Shown: in pieces, positions 25,987 through 34,973 of the stretch
Layout of the letters: every line of letters begins with the position of its first letter
How positions within the stretch are numbered: the first letter of the stretch is position 1
Source of the DNA: JBFMCC01 sp034435275
Lineage (GTDB): Bacteria; Chloroflexota; Anaerolineae; Anaerolineales; Villigracilaceae
Direction: 5' to 3'
DNA: 64,000 nucleotides
Assembly (NCBI GenBank): GCA_034435275.1
Contig: DAOTXP010000254.1
Location: forward strand, 1-64,000
Program-made: the position numbers and the translations under genes
Notes under the pieces: model-generated
Database searches by the model: none
What the model was told of the DNA's origin: nothing
What the model saw: only the letters and a program-made list of their open reading frames with translations

Positions 25987-27663
25987 ATGTCTTTTGCCGT
26001 TAAATGCATGGATTGCGGTCACTCCGCCCCCTACCTGCCCACCACGGTTGCCTGCCCGCGTTGCAACAGCCAGTGGCGGGATGTCGAGTATGACTACGAA
26101 ACGCTTGCTAAAACACTGCCGCTGCAATTACCGGGGCGGCCCTTCGATCTATGGCGGTACCGCGAACTCCTGCCGGTCCGCAATCCCAATCCCACACTGA
26201 CACTTGGCGAAGGCGGAACGCCGCTCATTCAGGCCGTGAACCTGGGCATGATGCTGGGCGCGCCGAACCTGTTCATCAAGGATGAGCGTCAGGGGCCGAC
26301 AAGCTCCTTTAAGGATCGCCAGGCCGCGGTCACGATTGCGGCGCTCAAGGAGGCCGGTATCACAGAACTGGTCGCGGCATCCACAGGAAATGTTGCAATT
26401 TCCTACTCCGCCTATGCGGCGCGGGCGGGTATCAAACTCTGGGCGTTCGTCACCAGCCTCGTCCCTGCCGTCAAGATGCGCGAGATTGCGCTCTACGGAA
26501 GCCAGGTGGTCAAGATCACAGGTTCCTACGATCAGGCCAAACAGATGGCCGCCGAATTCGCAAAACAACGCGGACTTTATCACGATATGGGGGCGCGCAC
26601 CATCACGTCGGTCGAGGCGATGAAAACCGTGGCATTCGAAATTGCAGAGCAGTTAACCGCCCTCCTTGGCCCGGTTAAATCGGCTGGGAACCATAAGACA
26701 ATGTGGCGCACACCCGATTGGTATATCCAGGCTATCAGCGGGGGGATGGGCCCGCTGGGCGTGGACAAAGGTTTCCGCGAACTGAAACGTATGGGATTTG
26801 TGGATCGCTTACCCGCCCTCGCCCCGATCCAGGCAGAGGGCTGCGCACCAATGGTCAACAGTTGGAAGCAGGGACTGGAAACCGCCGTGCCGGTCACGTC
26901 GCCGCGCACCCACATCGAAACGCTGGCGACCGGGGATCCGGGGCGAACCTATGTCCTGCTACGCCAACGCGTGAACGATACGCACGGGGTCTTCGAAAGC
27001 GTCAGCGACCAGGATGCTTTCCGCGCCATGCACGTCCTTGCCAAAATGGAGGGCATATCCGCTGAACCCGCGGCCGCTGTAGCCTTTGCAGGTCTGTTCA
27101 AATTAATTCGCTCCGGCATTATCAAGCCCACAGATGTGGTCGTAGTGAATTGCACCGGGCACACCGTTCCGGCGGATGCATCCATTCTGGGCGAGAACTG
27201 GTCCCGCGATGTGGACCTGACCGCAGCGCACGTCGCGAAAAAGACGCCACAGGAAGGCTTGTTGGCTGCATTGAATAACGTCGCGCCGGACCGCTTCCCG
27301 CGTGTCGCTATTGTGGATGACAGCCGCGAGGTCCGCCACCTGATTCGCCGCATCCTTCAATCCCAGGGCGAATTCGAGATTTTCGAAGCGTCCGACGGGC
27401 GGGAGGGTCTCAGCCTGATCCAGAGGGAACTTCCCGACTTGATCGTCCTCGATCTGATGATGCCCGAGATGGACGGCTTCGCGGTCATGGATGCCCTGAA
27501 GAGTAATCCCGAAACGGCAAATATCCCTATTATCGTCGCCACAGCCAAGGAACTAACGTCGGAGGAAAAAGGGCGTTTGCAGGGCACGATCCAGTCGCTC
27601 ATGCAAAAGGGTGATTTTCTGAACGACGAATTTCTGGAAGAAGTGCGCGCGTTAATCCGCTAA
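25987..27663 (+). CDS. Threonine synthase fused to a C-terminal receiver domain
   Basis: 558 residues from ATG 25987 behind GAGG; the frame is open upstream but only overlaps the kinase gene. N-terminal zinc-ribbon-like Cys pairs C7/C10 and C23/C26, as in many threonine synthases. PLP-dependent fold type II core: EGGTPL 75-80, SSFKDRQ with the Schiff-base K109, STGN 132-135, and PAAAVAFAGL near 361-370. Length to about 430 fits a complete enzyme. From about 437 a full receiver domain follows: DD at 444-445, phosphoacceptor D489 (IVLDLMMPEMDG), T519, and K541 in MQKGDF. This fusion is very unusual for an amino-acid enzyme and puts it under the control of the upstream hybrid kinase, at least by context. 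Activity not testable here. Confidence 0.9.
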   Translation: MSFAVKCMDCGHSAPYLPTTVACPRCNSQWRDVEYDYETLAKTLPLQLPGRPFDLWRYRELLPVRNPNPTLTLGEGGTPLIQAVNLGMMLGAPNLFIKDERQGPTSSFKDRQAAVTIAALKEAGITELVAASTGNVAISYSAYAARAGIKLWAFVTSLVPAVKMREIALYGSQVVKITGSYDQAKQMAAEFAKQRGLYHDMGARTITSVEAMKTVAFEIAEQLTALLGPVKSAGNHKTMWRTPDWYIQAISGGMGPLGVDKGFRELKRMGFVDRLPALAPIQAEGCAPMVNSWKQGLETAVPVTSPRTHIETLATGDPGRTYVLLRQRVNDTHGVFESVSDQDAFRAMHVLAKMEGISAEPAAAVAFAGLFKLIRSGIIKPTDVVVVNCTGHTVPADASILGENWSRDVDLTAAHVAKKTPQEGLLAALNNVAPDRFPRVAIVDDSREVRHLIRRILQSQGEFEIFEASDGREGLSLIQRELPDLIVLDLMMPEMDGFAVMDALKSNPETANIPIIVATAKELTSEEKGRLQGTIQSLMQKGDFLNDEFLEEVRALIR

Positions 27664-27692
27664 GCACGGAGCAAGGCAGCGAGGCGGCAAAG

Positions 27693-28643
27693 ATGCACAG
27701 AAATACAGCGGCAGGCATTCAGGCCGCGCTTCTATCCGCCGCGCTGCTCGGTCTGACACCCGTGCTGGGAAGGCAGGCCATCGTCCTGGGGTTTTCGCCC
27801 CTGGCTGTTGTGGCGCTTCGGACTTTCCTTGCCGCGATCCTCCTTCTCCTCATCGTTATCATTTTCAAACGCCCCTTCCTCTATATCTTTCCGGTGGGGC
27901 TTGTTGGTTGTTTTCTGGCCGGTACAATCAATGGCCTGGGGTCAATTCTTTACTACATGGCTCTGGCACGTTTAAGTGCCAGTATTGGGCAGTTACTATA
28001 TTCTCTTTATCCTCTCTTTGTGGTGTTCTGGCTTCTATTGGATCGCCATTTCCCGACCCGTCTGACCCTTATCCGAATTGGTCTTGCAACCATCGCGGTC
28101 CTGCTTCTGACCCGCGAGCCAAACGCGCAGGTTGATCCAATCGGTGTTTTATTAATGCTGGGCGCCTCGGTTTTGTACGCCCTGCACCTCCCCATCAACC
28201 AGCGCGTACTCTACGAAGTCCCCGCGCCGACCGTAACACTGTATACATTAATCGCCATGAGTGCTGTGGTTGTGCCGGCATACTTGATATTCGACCATAA
28301 ATGGCCCTCAACATCCAGCGGATTGTGGCCAGTGCTGGGACTGACGTTTGTTACCTTTACTTCCCGCTTATTGCTCTTTTTCGGAGTGAAGCACTTGGGT
28401 GGAACTCAGACGGCCTTGCTTGGCCTTGGAGAATTATTGGTAACGATAACGATTAGTTTTACATGGCTACACGAAAAACTAACCACAATCCAATGGCTTG
28501 GTGTTGCCGCCCTGATTGTCAGCCTGATGCTTGTAAGAACAGAAAAATATATGCCACCTCATAAAGGCGGCCATGAGGGCTGGTTAAGTTGGATTCGCCC
28601 TCCGGACTTACCACCCGAAATACCCTTTGGGCCACAGGACTAA
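27693..28643 (+). CDS. EamA/DMT-superfamily transporter
   Basis: 316 residues with about ten hydrophobic segments in two similar halves, the EamA duplication of drug/metabolite exporters. Features such as LGLTPVLGRQAI at the start and GGTQTALLGLGELLVTI in the second half fit. Substrate unknown; amino acids or metabolites are common for the family. It lies 29 bases after the threonine synthase fusion on the same strand, so it might export an amino acid. It overlaps the end of the convergent response regulator gene by four bases. Confidence 0.85.
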   Translation: MHRNTAAGIQAALLSAALLGLTPVLGRQAIVLGFSPLAVVALRTFLAAILLLLIVIIFKRPFLYIFPVGLVGCFLAGTINGLGSILYYMALARLSASIGQLLYSLYPLFVVFWLLLDRHFPTRLTLIRIGLATIAVLLLTREPNAQVDPIGVLLMLGASVLYALHLPINQRVLYEVPAPTVTLYTLIAMSAVVVPAYLIFDHKWPSTSSGLWPVLGLTFVTFTSRLLLFFGVKHLGGTQTALLGLGELLVTITISFTWLHEKLTTIQWLGVAALIVSLMLVRTEKYMPPHKGGHEGWLSWIRPPDLPPEIPFGPQD

Positions 28644-29371
28644 CCCTCGTTCTCGTATACATAGCCTGTTCCGCGCACGCTTGTAATGCGCCGAGACAAT
28701 GAGGGAAACTCCTCCAATTTATGTCGCAAGCGACTCACCAGAGGCCGCAGAACTTCGGGCGCTTCCTGCTGGGATGTATCGTAACCCTGAACCAGAAGAA
28801 CCAGATCGCGATGAGAAAAGACCTTGCCTGGATTCTCAATCAACACGCGCAACAGACGGCCTTCTGCCGGCGTCAGGTGCGCCGCCCGATCCTTGTGGCG
28901 GATCAATCGCCGGGAAAGATCCACCACGGTCCCGTCCTTCAATTTCAGCTCGGTGACCCCGTGCTCCAAATCAACCGCCTCGCCTCCCCGCACCTGCTGG
29001 CGCGCCGACCGCCTCGCCAATCCTTTCTTCACGCTGCTCAGGATCTGAGACGGCATGGCAGGCTTGAGCAGGTAGTCATGGATTCGCAGGCGCAGGGCCT
29101 GGATTGCCGTTTCTGTAGAGCCAAAAGCTGTAAGGAGAATCACCTCGGTATCGGGCGACACCTGATTAACAACCTGGACAACTTCAAGTCCATCCATTCC
29201 CGGCATACGCAGATCAACGACCATTAAATCCACAGGGTGTGTGCGCACGTATTCGACAGCAGCCTGCCCGTTGGCAACTGCAGATACGCCATATCCCTCC
29301 AATCGCAAAATATCCGAGAGCGACTGTCGCGCCACGGGTTCGTCATCCACCACTAGAATCGCTGGCTTCAT
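28640..29371 (-). CDS. OmpR/PhoB-type response regulator
   Basis: 243 residues: receiver with D10-D11, phosphoacceptor D53 (MVVDLRMPGMDG) and K103-like Lys in YLLKPAMP, and a C-terminal winged helix about 150-240 (LTPAEGRLLRVL, LVSRLRHKLEE, ITSVRGTGYVYE). A DNA-binding transcription regulator. Its start overlaps the upstream hybrid kinase by four bases, so that kinase or the one before it is the likely partner. The receiver has NtrC-like wording (LLTAFGSTETAIQAL) although the output is OmpR-type. Confidence 0.92.
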   Translation of the reverse strand: MKPAILVVDDEPVARQSLSDILRLEGYGVSAVANGQAAVEYVRTHPVDLMVVDLRMPGMDGLEVVQVVNQVSPDTEVILLTAFGSTETAIQALRLRIHDYLLKPAMPSQILSSVKKGLARRSARQQVRGGEAVDLEHGVTELKLKDGTVVDLSRRLIRHKDRAAHLTPAEGRLLRVLIENPGKVFSHRDLVLLVQGYDTSQQEAPEVLRPLVSRLRHKLEEFPSLSRRITSVRGTGYVYENEG

Positions 29372-30951
29372 TCGTCACCTCCAAACGGCAAGAAGACACG
29401 AAAACACGCGCCTGGCCCACGCTCGCTCAACAACTCCAGCGATCCGCCATGGGCCGTAACAATATTGTAACTGACTGTCAGCCCCAGCCCCGTCCCCCCG
29501 GTCTTCGTGCTATAGAACGGATCAAAGATGCTGGTACGTCTTTCGGCCGAGACCCCGGGCCCGCTATCCTGAAACACGATCTCGAGGCCGCCCCGGGCCG
29601 GGCGCGCGTTGATTCGCAGTTCGCCGCCTCGTTCCATGGCGTCGAACGCGTTGAGAATAAGATTGATGAAAACCTGCTGTATCTGGCTGCTGACAGCCAT
29701 GACCTCGGGAAGATTGGAGGGGACATCCAATTTCACGCGAATCCCGCGTTCCTCCAACTGGCGCGACATCAGCCCGAGAACATGCCGAAGCAGTTCGGCG
29801 ATGTTCACACGCACCGGGTTGACCGCATTCGGACGATAGAAATCAAGCATGCGCTGTACTGTGGTTTGCAACCGGTCAAGTTCAGCTTTTGCCAGCCCGA
29901 AATATTCTTGTCGTTTTTCAACCGGCAAATCATCTCGGCCAGCCAGATGAATGCAATTCTGCACAGCTTGCAAGGGGTTGTTGATCTCGTGAGCAATGGA
30001 GGCAGTCAGGCGGCCGGCCGCGGCCATTTTCTCGGCTTGCAGAAGGGCCTGCTGGGATTCTTCCACGCGGCGAACATAATCACGCAACTCGGCGTACAAT
30101 CGCGCGTTCTCCAGCGCTATTACGGCTTGACGTCCCAGAACAAGGAACATCTCGAGGTCCGAGTCGCTGAAAGGCAGCTCCCCCGCGGAACGCCCCGCAA
30201 ACAGCATACTGCGGACATCCAGCCGGGCAATTGGAGCAAAGAGGGCACCGCTCAATTCCAAGCGGGATAATTCAGCCTGTAAACTCGAATCGCCCGGTCC
30301 GTTTGTATGAACGATCAACGGCGCATCCAAAACAGCAATCTGATCAAGGGTGCTCTTCCTGCTCTTTGAATCGGGCAAGGTCCTGCCGCGTCCCGCCAGC
30401 AGGCGCAAATCTCCGTCTGTAGAGAACTGGTAGAAGCCAGCATGACTGCAACGTAAATGCCCGCAAACGGCGGTCAGAATCAGGTCCAGGAGAGGTTCCG
30501 GGCGGGTCTCGGAGAAGAGCGATTCGGTTACAGCAAAGAGGGGCCGTAAAGCCTGGATGCGGGCCGCGTCGCGCTTTTTCTGGTTGTCGCCCAGTGCCAG
30601 TTTCACGGCTTGAATCAGTTCGTCGCCTTGCTGGAAGGGTTTGAGCAACAAACCATCCACTCCCTGACGCAGGGCGCGGATGGCCGTCTCGACTGTGCCG
30701 AACCCCGTCATGACCAGAACTGCAATATCGGGCTGGCGCTGTTGAGCAAATGAAATAACGTCAAAACCATCCACTTCGGGCATGCGGATATCTACCACCA
30801 GAAGATCAATCTTCTGGGTGGCGATCAAATTCATTGCCTGACGCGGATCCGTAAGGGCAGCGGTTTCAAAGCCGGCCCTCGAGAGAATCCGTTTGCACAG
30901 CATGGTGATGCCGGGTTCGTCATCGAGGACAAGAACGATTGGATTGTTCAT
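29368..30951 (-). CDS. Hybrid histidine kinase with N-terminal receiver (REC-GAF-HisKA-HATPase)
   Basis: 527 residues, soluble. Receiver at the N-terminus with phosphoacceptor D54 and KP at 104-105; GAF-like part about 145-285 ending QAVIALENARLYAEL; coiled coil; HisKA with H321 in IAHEINNPLQAV, the NtrB-type H box; HATPase about 410-520 (INLILNAFDAM, DSGPG, GTGLGLTVSYNI). The receiver in front of the kinase suggests that it is itself controlled by phosphorylation, perhaps by the 869-residue kinase three bases upstream. Middle gene of a three-gene minus-strand operon. Confidence 0.9.
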   Translation of the reverse strand: MNNPIVLVLDDEPGITMLCKRILSRAGFETAALTDPRQAMNLIATQKIDLLVVDIRMPEVDGFDVISFAQQRQPDIAVLVMTGFGTVETAIRALRQGVDGLLLKPFQQGDELIQAVKLALGDNQKKRDAARIQALRPLFAVTESLFSETRPEPLLDLILTAVCGHLRCSHAGFYQFSTDGDLRLLAGRGRTLPDSKSRKSTLDQIAVLDAPLIVHTNGPGDSSLQAELSRLELSGALFAPIARLDVRSMLFAGRSAGELPFSDSDLEMFLVLGRQAVIALENARLYAELRDYVRRVEESQQALLQAEKMAAAGRLTASIAHEINNPLQAVQNCIHLAGRDDLPVEKRQEYFGLAKAELDRLQTTVQRMLDFYRPNAVNPVRVNIAELLRHVLGLMSRQLEERGIRVKLDVPSNLPEVMAVSSQIQQVFINLILNAFDAMERGGELRINARPARGGLEIVFQDSGPGVSAERRTSIFDPFYSTKTGGTGLGLTVSYNIVTAHGGSLELLSERGPGACFRVFLPFGGDE

Positions 30952-30954
30952 CGC

Positions 30955-33564
30955 TTAGAGCGGCAACCAAACATTGAAACAGGCACCGCGGCCCGGTTCG
31001 CTTTCCACGTCCATGAACCCGCCATGGTCGGTGACAATACCATATGTGACCGAAAGGCCCAGGCCCGTGCCACCCTGGTCGGCTTTGGTGGTAAAGAACG
31101 GCTCGAAGATTCGTTCCTTGACGTTGGGCGCGATCCCCTGCCCGCTATCGCGAATGGAAACCGTGGCCCACTGGCGATTCTCATGGCTCTGGAGCGCGGT
31201 ACTGACATCGAGCGTTCCACCCTGAGGCATGGCCTGGATGGCGTTGTGGAAGAGATTGAGCAAAACCTGTTTCATCTGATTCCGATCCATCGAGACCCAG
31301 GGGAGGTCACGATACAGGGAGGTGCTTAAGCGAATCCCACTGGTATGGAGAAGGTGATGGGTGAGCGCTACGACGTCCTCCACGACTTCATTCAGATTCG
31401 CGCGCGCCCGCGTACTTTCGGTCTGCCGCGCAAAATCGAGCAGGCGGCGGACCACGTCGCGGGCGCGATTGGCTTCGCGCAAGATCAGTTCCAGGTCGGG
31501 GCGCTGGGTGGAATTGCGCGGCAGTTCCTCCAGAACCAATTCGGCAAATCCCGTAACGGTGGTCAGTGGATTGTTCAATTCGTGCGCGACCCCGGCTGCC
31601 ATCTCGCCAACCGCCGCCAGCTTGGCAGCCTGCAATAGGCGGCTTTCGGCTGAACGCTGGGCATCAATGCGTGTCTTGAGTTCGGCCTGTGTATTGCGCA
31701 ATTGCCGCACGGTGGCCTGCAGATTCTGGTATTGATCGGCGCTCGAAACCACGCTTGCAAGGATTCCTGCCAGCGATTCAAGCGCCAGCAGATCGTTGTG
31801 CGTAAACGCATTCTTCTGACTGCTCTCGACATCAATGATTCCGAGGATTTGATCCCCGTCGCGCAAGGCTACACACATCTCCGAGCCTGCCTGCCAGCCG
31901 CGAATAGGCACAAAAATATCGGTGCGGCTCACGTCGTTCACCAGCATACTTTCGCCGGTCAGAAAGACACGCGCGGTGATACCGCCGCGCAACGGAAAAC
32001 CGCCGGCCATAACGGAACGCTCCACGACCGAGGCGCTGGTCCCGCCAAACCCGCCGATGGAAAGCGTGTGATTTTCATCCGCCAGAAGGACCGCCGCCAA
32101 TTCGAAGGCAAAATATTGAGCCAGCAGGTTGGCTGTGATGCGCGCCACCTCTTTTTTGTCCGTCAGGCCGATGACCTCCTGCACTACTTCATGGATCAAC
32201 CCCAGGCTGCGAGCGCGGCCCTCCGCTTCCTCGCGCAAGCGGCTGTATTCCACCAACCCCGCGAGATGGCTGGTGATGACCACAAGCAGGTGCTCGTCAT
32301 ACACCGTAAACGCCGCCGGGCGCATACTCTCCAGCGCCAGCAACCCGATGGCCTGGCCGCGATATTTGAGCGGCAGGAGCAGGGCCGAAGCCGCGCCCTC
32401 GTGGACAGGCCGATAATTCGCCAGGCGTGTATCGGGAATGCGTACAATCTTGCCGCCCATCAGCACATCCGCCTGCGGATGCCCTCCAAACTCGGCATGG
32501 GCGGAGATAAATTTCCCGGCGCGGTTATGGTATTCTCGCATGCGCCGCGGTTCGTTGGAAACAATGTAAAGCGAAAGCAGGTCCGTATCAAAGGCGCGCG
32601 ACAGGAGGGCCAGCACGCGGCGCGCGATCTGCTCTAGATTTTGGGCAGAGGACACGGTCAAGGCGAAATCGTTGAGCACGCCCAGGCGGCGCAGATGATC
32701 AGCCATTTCTGCAAATGTGATGATCATCTCGACCGCCGGGGCGGCTTGTTCGGCCAGCGACTTTATCACCAACAGTTCAGGCTTCTCGAGGTCCTTCTTG
32801 CGCGTCAACGCCACCAGGCCAATCATGCGCTGACCAATCACCAGCGGAAAACAAGCGCAGCGCGCGATTCCGCGCGTTCGAGGGCCGGGGATCTGTTCCC
32901 AGTCAGGTTGCTCCCGACGCACCTGGATCGGCTCCAGCCTCTTTGCCAATCGCCGCCATAACCTGCCCTCATCCATCGAAATGGATGTCCCTGCCAACGC
33001 GGGACAATTCCACTGGGCTTGCACCTCCAGATTGTCCCCGCGGCGTACCGCCAGCCAGCCGCTCTCGAAAAAAGAGGTCTGTGTGAACATATCCAACACT
33101 CGGCTGAGCGCGCGCGCCATATCATAGGGCGTACGCGCTTGCAGGTCAGGGAGCAGGACTTCGGGCTGAATCGGAGCAACGACGCGCGCGCCGGCCGCCT
33201 CGGTCCGGACCGAGGCGGCCACCAACTGCCAGACTTTTTGCATCGGGAGAGTCAGCCGGTCCGCGCCGACAAGAATCAGTGCGGAGGCATCCGCCAGAGG
33301 AAAAGCAAACGCCCGAACCGCCTCCAACACGGACGGCAGAGGGCGCGAACCGGTGCGCGCCTCATCCAACACATCGGTCAGCCAGGCATCCACCGACGGT
33401 TGAGCCAGCCAGGCAGACAGTGACGCAGCCAATGACTTGCGCACCTTCATCTCGGAATCTGCCTCCCAACGCCCATTCCGGCGGCGGATGAGCGCGGCCC
33501 AATTCGCGCCAGTAATCTGGCAGGCTTCCTTAATGGGCAAATCACGGGGATTTAATCGCGGCAT
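30955..33564 (-). CDS. Multi-GAF soluble histidine kinase
   Basis: 869 residues without membrane segments. The first 140 residues are a poorly conserved region; GAF-like parts at about 150-280, 305-440 and 465-610; HisKA with H661 in GVAHELNNPLTTV; HATPase about 755-869 (LLNLFHNAIQAM, DSGQGIA, GTGLGLSVTYGIV). NtrB-like H box as in the next kinase. ATG 33564 lies nine bases after a TATAAT on the minus strand, with trmFO divergent only 47 bases away. First gene of the kinase-kinase-regulator operon. Confidence 0.9.
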   Translation of the reverse strand: MPRLNPRDLPIKEACQITGANWAALIRRRNGRWEADSEMKVRKSLAASLSAWLAQPSVDAWLTDVLDEARTGSRPLPSVLEAVRAFAFPLADASALILVGADRLTLPMQKVWQLVAASVRTEAAGARVVAPIQPEVLLPDLQARTPYDMARALSRVLDMFTQTSFFESGWLAVRRGDNLEVQAQWNCPALAGTSISMDEGRLWRRLAKRLEPIQVRREQPDWEQIPGPRTRGIARCACFPLVIGQRMIGLVALTRKKDLEKPELLVIKSLAEQAAPAVEMIITFAEMADHLRRLGVLNDFALTVSSAQNLEQIARRVLALLSRAFDTDLLSLYIVSNEPRRMREYHNRAGKFISAHAEFGGHPQADVLMGGKIVRIPDTRLANYRPVHEGAASALLLPLKYRGQAIGLLALESMRPAAFTVYDEHLLVVITSHLAGLVEYSRLREEAEGRARSLGLIHEVVQEVIGLTDKKEVARITANLLAQYFAFELAAVLLADENHTLSIGGFGGTSASVVERSVMAGGFPLRGGITARVFLTGESMLVNDVSRTDIFVPIRGWQAGSEMCVALRDGDQILGIIDVESSQKNAFTHNDLLALESLAGILASVVSSADQYQNLQATVRQLRNTQAELKTRIDAQRSAESRLLQAAKLAAVGEMAAGVAHELNNPLTTVTGFAELVLEELPRNSTQRPDLELILREANRARDVVRRLLDFARQTESTRARANLNEVVEDVVALTHHLLHTSGIRLSTSLYRDLPWVSMDRNQMKQVLLNLFHNAIQAMPQGGTLDVSTALQSHENRQWATVSIRDSGQGIAPNVKERIFEPFFTTKADQGGTGLGLSVTYGIVTDHGGFMDVESEPGRGACFNVWLPL

Positions 33565-33573
33565 TTGCCTTCA

Positions 33574-33603
33574 ATTATAACGCCCGCAACGGGATGGTAC
33601 AAT
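33574..33603. promoter_or_regulatory. Back-to-back -10 elements of the divergent kinase and trmFO genes
   Basis: On the minus strand TATAAT (33579-33574) ends nine bases before the kinase ATG; on the plus strand TGGTACAAT (TACAAT 33598-33603) ends eight bases before the trmFO ATG. Both genes lack a Shine-Dalgarno sequence at usable distance, so both mRNAs are probably leaderless. Confidence 0.5.
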
Positions 33604-33611
33604 TGCCTCCC

Positions 33612-34973
33612 ATGAATGACTTGATAGTTATCGGTGGAGGCCTGGCCGGCAGTGAAGCCGCATGGCAGGCGGCCCAGCGCGGCGTGCACGTGCAGCTATA
33701 TGAAATGCGCCCAACCGTTTCGACTGGCGCACACGAGACCGACAGACTTGCCGAATTGGTATGTTCGAACTCGCTCGGCTCCAATCTGCCCGACCGCGCT
33801 GCGGGGATCCTCAAAGCAGAATTGCGCAGGCTTGGCTCCATGTTGCTGGAATGCGCCGAACAGGCCGCTCTGCCAGCGGGCGCCGCGTTGGCTGTAGACC
33901 GCGGTCTCTTCTCGCGGCTGGTCACTGAACGCGTGCTCCATCACCCGAACATCGAAGTCACCCGCCAGGAGATGACCGAAATCCCTTCCAGCCCGGTGAT
34001 CGTCGCCTCCGGGCCGTTGACCTCGGAACGGTTATCGCGCTCCATCGCCGCGCTAAGCGGACAGGATCACCTGTATTTCTTCGACGCCATCGCGCCCATC
34101 GTGACGGCGGACAGCATCAACATGAATCTGGCCTTCCGCGCTTCGCGCTACGGCGCGGGCAAGCAGGACGAGGGCGATTACATCAACTGTCCGTTCGACA
34201 AGAGGCAATACGAGACCTTTGTGGACGCCTTGCGAAACGCGAACCGCATCGAGTTGCGTTCATTCGAGGAGGCGATACGCGAGGGGGTAAGAGCCGGGGC
34301 ACAACATTATTTCGAGGGCTGTCTGCCGGTCGAGATCATCGCCGAGCGCGGGGATCGATCACTGGCCTTTGGGCCGATGCGCCCGGTCGGGTTGACCGAT
34401 CCGCGCACCGGGCGCAGACCTTACGCGGTCGTCCAACTGCGCCAGGACAACCTGGCCGGGGACTTGTACAACCTTGTTGGTTTTCAAACCAACCTCAAGT
34501 TCCCGGAGCAGAAGCGGGTCTTCCGCATGATTCCCGGACTCGAAAACGCGGAGTTCGTCCGCTACGGTCAGATGCATCGAAACACGTTCATCGCCTCGCC
34601 GGTCTTATTGAAGCCCACACTCCAGCACAAACAGCGCGCCGACCTGTTCTTTGCCGGGCAAATCACCGGTGTAGAAGGATACATAGGCAACATCGCCACC
34701 GGTCTGCTCGCGGGTTGGAACGCGGCCCGCCTGCTTCAAGGGCAGGAGCCCATTCAACTTCCGGCCACGACCATGCTTGGCGCGCTTTGCCACTACATCA
34801 CGAACGCCGACCTGGACACCTTCCAGCCCATGAAAGCCAATTTCGGCATCCTCCCGCCGCTGGAGGATCCGGCCCGGCTTGGCAAACGCCAGCGCGCCGC
34901 GGCTTATGCCGAACGCGCCGCGCGCGATCTCGAAACCATCCTCGAAAACACTCCAGAAAGAGTCCATGAGTAA
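33612..34973 (+). CDS. trmFO: Methylenetetrahydrofolate--tRNA-(uracil-5-)-methyltransferase
   Basis: Makes m5U54 (ribothymidine) in the tRNA T-loop using methylene-THF and FADH2. 453 residues. Seen: FAD-binding GGGLAGSEAAWQAA near the N-terminus, the YEMRP motif at about 35-39, LVCSNSLGSN near 55-64, and the C-terminal GQITGVEGYI segment. ATG 33612 chosen because MNDLIVIGGG fits the family; an ATG six codons earlier overlaps the probable -10. Its stop overlaps the next gene by eight bases. Confidence 0.95.
   Translation: MNDLIVIGGGLAGSEAAWQAAQRGVHVQLYEMRPTVSTGAHETDRLAELVCSNSLGSNLPDRAAGILKAELRRLGSMLLECAEQAALPAGAALAVDRGLFSRLVTERVLHHPNIEVTRQEMTEIPSSPVIVASGPLTSERLSRSIAALSGQDHLYFFDAIAPIVTADSINMNLAFRASRYGAGKQDEGDYINCPFDKRQYETFVDALRNANRIELRSFEEAIREGVRAGAQHYFEGCLPVEIIAERGDRSLAFGPMRPVGLTDPRTGRRPYAVVQLRQDNLAGDLYNLVGFQTNLKFPEQKRVFRMIPGLENAEFVRYGQMHRNTFIASPVLLKPTLQHKQRADLFFAGQITGVEGYIGNIATGLLAGWNAARLLQGQEPIQLPATTMLGALCHYITNADLDTFQPMKANFGILPPLEDPARLGKRQRAAAYAERAARDLETILENTPERVHE

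Noticed and set aside
29239..30270. Plus-strand frame of 343 codons opposite the hybrid kinase
   Set aside because: Antisense to HisKA/HATPase coding sequence with all motifs intact on the other strand.
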